A model generated the notes under the pieces. It worked only from the letters and a program-made list of their open reading frames with translations. It was not told where the DNA came from and did no database searches. A program made the translations under genes and the position numbers. A DNA stretch of 10,360 nt from positions 1 through 10,360 of the forward strand of contig NKIE01000062.1 in NCBI GenBank assembly GCA_002256055.1, read 5' to 3'. Positions 5,738 to 10,360 of the stretch are shown here, in pieces; positions within the stretch are counted from its first letter, which is position 1, and each line of letters starts with the position of its first letter. This DNA comes from Pseudomonas sp. PGPPP3 (GTDB lineage Bacteria; Pseudomonadota; Gammaproteobacteria; Pseudomonadales; Pseudomonadaceae).

Positions 5738-6820
5738 TCAGCCGCCGCTCAGGCTACTGAGTAGTTGGTTGACCTTCAGGCTGGCATTTTCCATCTCGTT
5801 AACGGCGCGCAACACTTGGCTCCACTCCTTGGCTTGAGCGGCATGCAGGGCGGTGTGGGCGGCCTCGTGGACGATTCGGTGCGGGTCATTGAGCTGCTGG
5901 AAGTAGCTGCTGCTGGCATAACGCGCCCGAGTATCGTCGGCCTGATACCAATGGCCGAGGCGACAGTTGGTGTGAGTGGACAGCTGCAGATTTGCATCTT
6001 GCTGGAACAGGCGCTGGTAGACGGTCAGCTTGAACAGCAGGTGGTCCAGCTTCACCGCGCCGCAGAACGAACGCAGGGCAATGCCCTCGATCAGTTGGCT
6101 CATGTGCTCGCCGAGCACCATCATTTCATCAAGGGTTTCGGCCGAGCGGGAAACGTCGCCAGAGATGCGTGATGCCTCGCCGGACAAGGTGCCGATGGAG
6201 TGGCTGGCGGACGCGGTTTCCTGATTGATGCTGGTGACCAGCTGGCTGATTTCCTGGGTTGCACCGTGCGTGCGCTGGGCCAGCGCGCGCACCTCGTCGG
6301 CAACCACGGCGAAGCCGCGGCCTTGCTCGCCGGCCCGCGCGGCCTCGATGGCGGCGTTGAGGGCGAGCAGGTTGGTCTGATCCGAAACCGCCTTGATCAG
6401 ATCGACAATTCGACTGATTTCGCCAACCCGGCGTTGCAGCAAGTCGACACTTTGGACGCTATTGACGCCCTGCACGGCCATCTCTTCCAGGGAGCTGGAA
6501 AAGCCGCTGAGCAGTTGTGAGGTTTCGGCAAATACCCCGCTGTTTTCGCGAAGGTGCAGCACTTCGGCCTGCAGGCTCTCGGCCTGGGTGACCACGCCAT
6601 CGCGGGTCTGCTGCAAGGACTCTTCAAAACGCGCGAGTTTTTCATGCAGCTCATTCTGATAGCGCGAGTAGCTGTTGAGGGCCTGTTGCTCTTGCTGGGT
6701 CTGTGCGTTCAGCTCGCGCAGGGCCTGGATTTCCTGTTGCAGAGCGAGTTTTTCCTGCTCTAGGCGGCCTGCTTGTACTTCTAATTCGGCGCAACGGTGG
6801 CGCCATCGGCTGCTGAACAT
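5738..6820 (-). CDS. Soluble methyl-accepting chemotaxis protein with C-terminal zinc-binding CZB domain
   Basis: This 360-residue receptor lacks any membrane segment and should act in the cytoplasm. Residues about 10-80 are a Gln/Glu-rich predicted coiled coil. The MCP signalling module follows, with the conserved tip at 148-184 ([20 protein letters not shown], then [17 protein letters not shown]), which binds CheA and CheW. The C-terminal CZB (chemoreceptor zinc-binding) domain spans about 255-350: His260 in KLDHLLFK, Cys286 in CRLGHWY, and His314/His318 in DPHRIVH match the 3-His/1-Cys zinc site known in H. pylori TlpD and E. coli DgcZ. In those proteins the site senses zinc or oxidants such as hypochlorite; the ligand here is unknown. 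GGAG (6833-6830) lies 9 bases before the ATG at 6820. There is no C-terminal CheR/CheB pentapeptide. The signalling arms are short, about 12 heptads each side of the tip by counting. Confidence 0.92.
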   Translation of the reverse strand: MFSSRWRHRCAELEVQAGRLEQEKLALQQEIQALRELNAQTQQEQQALNSYSRYQNELHEKLARFEESLQQTRDGVVTQAESLQAEVLHLRENSGVFAETSQLLSGFSSSLEEMAVQGVNSVQSVDLLQRRVGEISRIVDLIKAVSDQTNLLALNAAIEAARAGEQGRGFAVVADEVRALAQRTHGATQEISQLVTSINQETASASHSIGTLSGEASRISGDVSRSAETLDEMMVLGEHMSQLIEGIALRSFCGAVKLDHLLFKLTVYQRLFQQDANLQLSTHTNCRLGHWYQADDTRARYASSSYFQQLNDPHRIVHEAAHTALHAAQAKEWSQVLRAVNEMENASLKVNQLLSSLSGG

Positions 6821-6850
6821 CCGGACCTACTCCGAGGAATGAATTGAGTG

Positions 6851-6866
6851 GGGGCAGCGAAGCCCC
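6851..6866. repeat. GC-rich hairpin, REP-like or terminator of the DUF5924 gene
   Basis: GGGGC (6851-6855) and GCCCC (6862-6866) flank a 6-base loop, in the 102-base gap between the DUF5924 stop and the CZB receptor start. Read on the minus strand it is TGTAGGGGC, TTCGCT, GCCCC, which recalls the TGTAGGAGC opening of Pseudomonas REP elements, but only one copy is in the window. A terminator for the upstream minus-strand gene is equally possible; no T-run follows. Confidence 0.3.
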
Positions 6867-6922
6867 TACACGCAGTATTCGGCAGTGCCCCAGAAAACTA
6901 AACCACAATCCCGGCGCTGGCG

Positions 6923-7936
6923 CTAAGGGTCGACACGAAAACGCAGCACGCCGAGCATCTGCCCGCCGTCGGTGATCACGTCGACGCGCCATTTGCCGCT
7001 GGGGTCGGCGGGGAAATTGCGCTTGCTGGTCCAGGCGCGGTAGCCCTCCTTGCGCCCGCCGTTGATGTCCAGGGCGATGCGGTCGACCACTTTGCCGTTG
7101 TGCCGCCAGACGTGATAAATCCGCTCGGCCAGCCCGCGTGGCGCGCTGATGGCGGTGTAGGCATACAACCCTTGGGCCTTGAGCTGGGCGCTGCTGAGCT
7201 GTGCACGGGTTTGCCCCGGCGTGCGCTGGCCGGCGTTCATCTGGCTGCTAACCGCCACTTCACTGAGCCACAGGGTGGCCGGTGGCACCCAGGGCCGGGC
7301 CAGCCAGCCGGCACCGAGCAGTGCCAGGCTCAGGCCGGGCAAGGCCAGCCAGCGCCACCAGTGGCGGATGCGTAGGGTGCCGAGCAGGCTGGGGAAGGAC
7401 AGCAGCACGGCGCAGCCCAGGGCCAGCTGATAACTCTGCGCGGTAGTCTGATGCAGGATGATCGGCAGGGCGGTGAGCAGCGCGGCAAACAGAGTCAGGC
7501 TGTGGAACGCCAGGTACAGCCAGCGCTTGGGCGCCAGCCAGTTGAAGTACAGCGGGTCGATGATCGCCAGCAGTGCACACAGGCCGAGCAGGCCGGTAAA
7601 CACCAGCTGGCCGCTGTCCCAACTGGTGGTCAGGGCAAAGAACGGCAAAACGAAGAACAAACTTTGCTGATGCACCATCTGGGTGGCAAAGCGCAGCAGC
7701 CACGGCGGCAGTTGCAGGCCGAACCAGCGCTCCAGACCCTGATTGAACAGGTTCTCCAGCATCAGCCAGAGCCAGCTGACCAGCAGCAGAATGGCGATGA
7801 CCTTGGCGAACTCGGCCTGCCGCTCAACCAGGAAGAATCCCGCCAAGCCGGAAATAAAGCCATACACGGGCATGACCCAGGGATAGCGCTGGATCAGGCT
7901 ATGGAGGCGCAGCAAGAGGTTTTTCAGGAACGGCAT
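6923..7936 (-). CDS. DUF5924 family membrane protein with C-terminal DUF2914 domain
   Basis: This 337-residue protein has about seven hydrophobic segments in its first two-thirds (about 22-38, 45-60, 91-104, 111-127, 139-160, 168-187, 196-213), so it sits in the inner membrane. The C-terminal about 110 residues form a soluble DUF2914 domain: YAYTAISAP (258-266), ERIYHVWRHNGKVVDRIAL (271-289), GYRAWTSKRNF (298-308) and GKWRVDVITDGGQMLGVLRF (314-333). I know of no established biochemical role for either domain; the C-terminal fold looks like a beta-sandwich ligand- or partner-binding module, probably periplasmic. The ATG at 7936 has no clear ribosome site but precedes the first membrane segment properly, and no better start is visible. 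It lies between two chemoreceptor genes on the same strand, with gaps of 102 and 123 bases, so it is probably an independent unit. Confidence 0.82.
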   Translation of the reverse strand: MPFLKNLLLRLHSLIQRYPWVMPVYGFISGLAGFFLVERQAEFAKVIAILLLVSWLWLMLENLFNQGLERWFGLQLPPWLLRFATQMVHQQSLFFVLPFFALTTSWDSGQLVFTGLLGLCALLAIIDPLYFNWLAPKRWLYLAFHSLTLFAALLTALPIILHQTTAQSYQLALGCAVLLSFPSLLGTLRIRHWWRWLALPGLSLALLGAGWLARPWVPPATLWLSEVAVSSQMNAGQRTPGQTRAQLSSAQLKAQGLYAYTAISAPRGLAERIYHVWRHNGKVVDRIALDINGGRKEGYRAWTSKRNFPADPSGKWRVDVITDGGQMLGVLRFRVDP

Positions 7937-8019
7937 GGAATTTTCAGCGAGGGGTCAGGCGCGGCGGTGGCGCACACCGGCACGCGGGAGGAAGTGCGGC
8001 GCAGCATACGCAACGGCCG

Positions 8020-8045
8020 CCGGCCTGAACAGCGACTCAGGCCGG
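8020..8045. terminator. Perfect 9-bp hairpin after the Aer-like gene, probable terminator
   Basis: CCGGCCTGA (8020-8028) pairs perfectly with TCAGGCCGG (8037-8045) around an 8-base loop, 14 bases past the Aer-like stop codon on the minus strand. No T-run follows. Position and stem strength favour a terminator for the EAL-Aer unit. Confidence 0.55.
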
Positions 8046-8059
8046 ATGGTCGCTCTGGC

Positions 8060-9646
8060 CTAGAGCGCGCGTTTGGCCCAGAACTGTTCGGCCAGGTGGC
8101 GCAAGTCATCGCTGAGCCCGGCCACCTCGTTGGCAGCGGTCTGGCTCTGCAGGCCGGCTACCAGGTTTTGCTCCGAGGCCTCGCGGATGCGGGTGAGGTT
8201 GCGGTTGATCTCCTCGCTGACCGCGCTTTGCTGCTCCACGGCGGTGGCGATCTGGGCGCTGGTGTCGGTGATTTCATTCACCCGCTGGCCGATGCCTTGC
8301 AGTGCCTGGGTCGCTTCGCTGGCCTGGAGCACGCTCTGGCGGGCCTGGGCGCTGCTGTGTTGCATGACGGTCACGGCTTGGCGGGCGCCATTTTGCAGGG
8401 TGCTGATCATCTGCTGGATCTCGCTGGTGGACTGCTGGGTGCGCGAGGCCAGGCCGCGAACCTCGTCGGCCACCACGGCAAAGCCACGGCCCTGTTCGCC
8501 GGCGCGGGCCGCTTCGATCGCCGCATTGAGGGCTAGCAGGTTGGTCTGCTCGGCAATCCCGCGGATCACTTCCAGTACCCCGGAAATATCGTTGCTGTGC
8601 TGCTCCAGCTGCTGGATCACCGTTGAGGCCTGCTCCACATCGTTGGCCAACTGGCTGATGGTGCTGCTGGTCTGGCTCACCAGGTGCTGGCCCTGGCAGG
8701 TTTCCGCGTCGGCGCGGCTGGCTGCGGCGGCGCTGTGCTGGGCACTGCTGGCCACCTCCTGGACGCTGGCGGCCATCTGGTTGACGGCGGTCGCCACCTG
8801 CTCGGTTTCGCCCTGTTGCTGCTGGTTGGTGCGCTGGCTGCTGTGCAGTTGTTCGGCCAGTTCGGCGGTGTGCCGGCTGAGCTGTTGCGAGGCGTCACTG
8901 ATACGCCCGACCATCGCGCCGGCGTCGGCTTCAAGCATGCGCATGGCCAGCTCGATCTGGCCGAATTCGTCACGTCGGCCGCAGTACAGGGTCTGGCTCA
9001 TGGGGTTGTCGCCGATCTGCCGAGCCCACGCGGCGAGCCGCTGCAAGGGTTTCAGTTGCCAGCTCAGCAGCAGACTGCCAAGGCCACCGCCGAGCACGGC
9101 GGCCAGTAGTCCGGCTGCCGGTGGCAAGCCCAGGGTGGCGGTCGCCAGGCCGAGGGTGGCCAGCCAGACGAGATTAAGGCTCAGCAGCAGTTTCACGGTC
9201 AGGCTCAGGCGTGGCGGACGCAGGCAGCGTTGTCCGCGACCGGCACTCAGCGCGGCATACAAACGCTCCGCAGCGGCGATCTGGGCGGCGCTGGCCTGGG
9301 TGCGCACCGATTGATATTCCGCCACTTGGCCATTGCGCGAAACCGGCGTGGCATAGGCGCTGACCCAGTAGTGGTCACCGTTCTTGCAGCGGTTTTTCAC
9401 CAGCCCCATCCAGCTTTTGCCGGACTTGAGGGTCTGCCACAGGTGGGCGAAGGCGGCCGGCGGCATGTCCGGGTGGCGCACTATATTGTGGTTGCGGCCC
9501 AGCAGTTCGGCGGCACTGAAGCCGCTGATGTCGATGAAGTCCTGGTTGACGTAACTGACCGCGCCTTTCAGGTCGGTGGTACTGAGGATATTGGCGTTGC
9601 TGCCGACGTTGACGGCACGGCCACTGACGGGAAGGTTGAGTTTCAT
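8060..9646 (-). CDS. aer: Aer-like PAS-domain chemoreceptor (aerotaxis/energy taxis)
   Basis: This 528-residue receptor is built like Pseudomonas Aer. An N-terminal PAS domain (about 15-120) contains [20 protein letters not shown] (22-41), [18 protein letters not shown] (53-70) and [18 protein letters not shown] (78-95), the pattern of FAD-binding Aer PAS domains that read redox state. Two hydrophobic segments (about 148-172 and 176-196) make a membrane hairpin with almost no periplasmic loop, placing the sensor in the cytoplasm. A HAMP-like linker (about 195-245) and the MCP signalling domain follow, with the tip at 366-402 ([20 protein letters not shown], then [17 protein letters not shown]). 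GGAG (9656-9653) lies 6 bases before the ATG. The gene starts 21 bases after the EAL gene, so the two are probably co-transcribed. Pseudomonads often carry several Aer paralogues, so orthology to P. aeruginosa Aer is likely but not proven. It has no C-terminal methyltransferase-docking pentapeptide. Confidence 0.88.
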   Translation of the reverse strand: MKLNLPVSGRAVNVGSNANILSTTDLKGAVSYVNQDFIDISGFSAAELLGRNHNIVRHPDMPPAAFAHLWQTLKSGKSWMGLVKNRCKNGDHYWVSAYATPVSRNGQVAEYQSVRTQASAAQIAAAERLYAALSAGRGQRCLRPPRLSLTVKLLLSLNLVWLATLGLATATLGLPPAAGLLAAVLGGGLGSLLLSWQLKPLQRLAAWARQIGDNPMSQTLYCGRRDEFGQIELAMRMLEADAGAMVGRISDASQQLSRHTAELAEQLHSSQRTNQQQQGETEQVATAVNQMAASVQEVASSAQHSAAAASRADAETCQGQHLVSQTSSTISQLANDVEQASTVIQQLEQHSNDISGVLEVIRGIAEQTNLLALNAAIEAARAGEQGRGFAVVADEVRGLASRTQQSTSEIQQMISTLQNGARQAVTVMQHSSAQARQSVLQASEATQALQGIGQRVNEITDTSAQIATAVEQQSAVSEEINRNLTRIREASEQNLVAGLQSQTAANEVAGLSDDLRHLAEQFWAKRAL

Positions 9647-9667
9647 CGATGACTCCGCGGATTTTTG

Positions 9668-10360
9668 TTAGACGCAGTACTCGTGTACGGGTAAGGCTTG
9701 GGTGTCGTGCAGGCAAAGCGGGTGTTGTTGGAACAGTTGGTCGAGCACCTTGACCGGCTGCGGTTTGCTCAACAGGTAGCCCTGGGCATAGCGACAGCCC
9801 TGCTCGCGGAGGAACTCCAAGTGGCTGGGCTGCTCCACCCCTTCAGCAATCACTTCGAGGTTAAGGCCCTGCCCCAGCTTGATGATTGCGCGGCTGATGG
9901 TGCCGAGTTCACCGCCCTCCTCAACGCCGATGATGAAGCTCTTATCGACCTTGAGGATGTGCAGTGGGAAGCGCGTCAGGTAGCCCAGCGAGGAGTAACC
10001 GGTGCCGAAGTCGTCCAGGGCCAGGCGCACCCCGAGGCTGGCCAGTTCGCGCAGGCAGGCGAGGGTCTGAGCGCTGTCCTCCATCAATTGGCTCTCGGTG
10101 ATTTCCAGGATCAGGTTGCACGCCGGCATACCGGTGAGGGTCAGTATCTGGGCCATGCGCTGTGCGAACCCGGTTTCGCACAGCTGGCGGCTGGACAGGT
10201 TCACCGCACAGCTCATGCCCGGCTGGGCGATTTGCCAGCGCTGGCTCTGTAGGCAGGCCTGAAACAGCACCCAGTCGCCGACCGCAATGATCTGACCGGA
10301 CTCCTCCAGCGCCGGGATGAATTGCTCTGGCGAAATCAGACGGCCGTCGTGGCGCCAGCG
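9668..10360 (-). CDS. EAL-domain cyclic-di-GMP phosphodiesterase (partial, 5' end outside window)
   Basis: The frame is open to the right edge and gives the last 230 residues, covering most of an EAL domain that cleaves c-di-GMP to pGpG. The visible part starts RWRHDGRLISPEQFIPALEE, which normally follows directly after the E-A-L signature, so that signature is just outside. Catalytic and metal-binding motifs are intact (numbering from the first visible residue): VNLSSRQL (53-60), EITES (86-90), DDFGTGYSSL (116-125, with loop 6), VDKSFI (138-143), IAEGVE (171-176) and QGYLLSKP (193-200). The enzyme is therefore predicted to be active. Whether GGDEF, PAS or membrane domains precede it cannot be seen. 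The stop TAA at 9670-9668 is 21 bases before the Aer-like start, suggesting an operon. An apparent GTG start near 10270 lies inside the domain and is not the real start. Confidence 0.93.
   Translation of the reverse strand, partial: RWRHDGRLISPEQFIPALEESGQIIAVGDWVLFQACLQSQRWQIAQPGMSCAVNLSSRQLCETGFAQRMAQILTLTGMPACNLILEITESQLMEDSAQTLACLRELASLGVRLALDDFGTGYSSLGYLTRFPLHILKVDKSFIIGVEEGGELGTISRAIIKLGQGLNLEVIAEGVEQPSHLEFLREQGCRYAQGYLLSKPQPVKVLDQLFQQHPLCLHDTQALPVHEYCV

Noticed and set aside
6821..6922. Sigma-28 or sigma-54 promoter before the CZB chemoreceptor
   Set aside because: I looked for the flagellar consensus elements in this gap and found no acceptable pair; a GGGCAC segment lacks a correctly spaced TTGC partner.
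7451..8536. Plus-strand open frame (361 codons) spanning the DUF5924 start and the end of the Aer-like gene
   Set aside because: Gln/Gly/Ala-rich and crosses two well-supported genes and the intergenic hairpin; no domain signature.
8073..9314. Plus-strand open frame (413 codons) antisense to the Aer-like receptor
   Set aside because: Ser/Ala/Trp/Cys-rich translation typical of the reverse complement of MCP coding sequence; the minus-strand frame has every expected PAS and MCP motif.

Overview
The window is a dense, high-GC stretch of a gammaproteobacterial chromosome. It looks like Pseudomonas in the broad sense: an OprC/NosA-type copper receptor, a DUF2946 protein, a DUF5924-DUF2914 membrane protein and an Aer-type PAS chemoreceptor are a combination familiar from that genus. 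I see no RNA genes, insertion sequences, CRISPR arrays or prophage genes. No stretch longer than 300 bases lacks a gene.

Layout from left to right. (1) 1-834, minus strand: the first 278 codons of an MlaE-family lipid ABC-transporter permease with an N-terminal STAS domain, cut by the window edge. (2) 1011-3767, minus strand: a copper module made of a small exported DUF2946 protein followed by a 757-residue TonB-dependent copper receptor that keeps the Cys/Met and His/Met motifs of OprC. (3) 4036-5675, plus strand, divergent from the copper module: four tightly packed genes encoding an exported single-haem c-type protein (DUF3365/Tll0287-like), a single-domain rhodanese, a 63-residue two-helix DUF2892 protein and an OsmC-family thiol protein. 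This has the composition of a sulfane-sulfur (persulfide) handling operon. A 16-bp inverted repeat with a C-rich centre lies about 30 bases before its first start codon and resembles CsoR-family operators. (4) 5738-6820, minus strand: a soluble chemoreceptor with a C-terminal zinc-binding CZB domain. (5) 6923-7936, minus strand: the DUF5924-DUF2914 membrane protein. (6) 8060-10360, minus strand: an EAL-domain c-di-GMP phosphodiesterase, cut by the right edge, followed after 21 bases by an Aer-like PAS chemoreceptor.

Functional themes are envelope lipid transport, copper uptake, sulfur/thiol chemistry, and redox- or metal-responsive behaviour (two chemoreceptors and a c-di-GMP enzyme). Most families are known. 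The points most worth a second look are the composition and putative operator of the sulfur operon, its back-to-back arrangement with the copper module, and the very different signalling-arm lengths of the two chemoreceptors. Nothing in the window clearly qualifies as an undescribed system.
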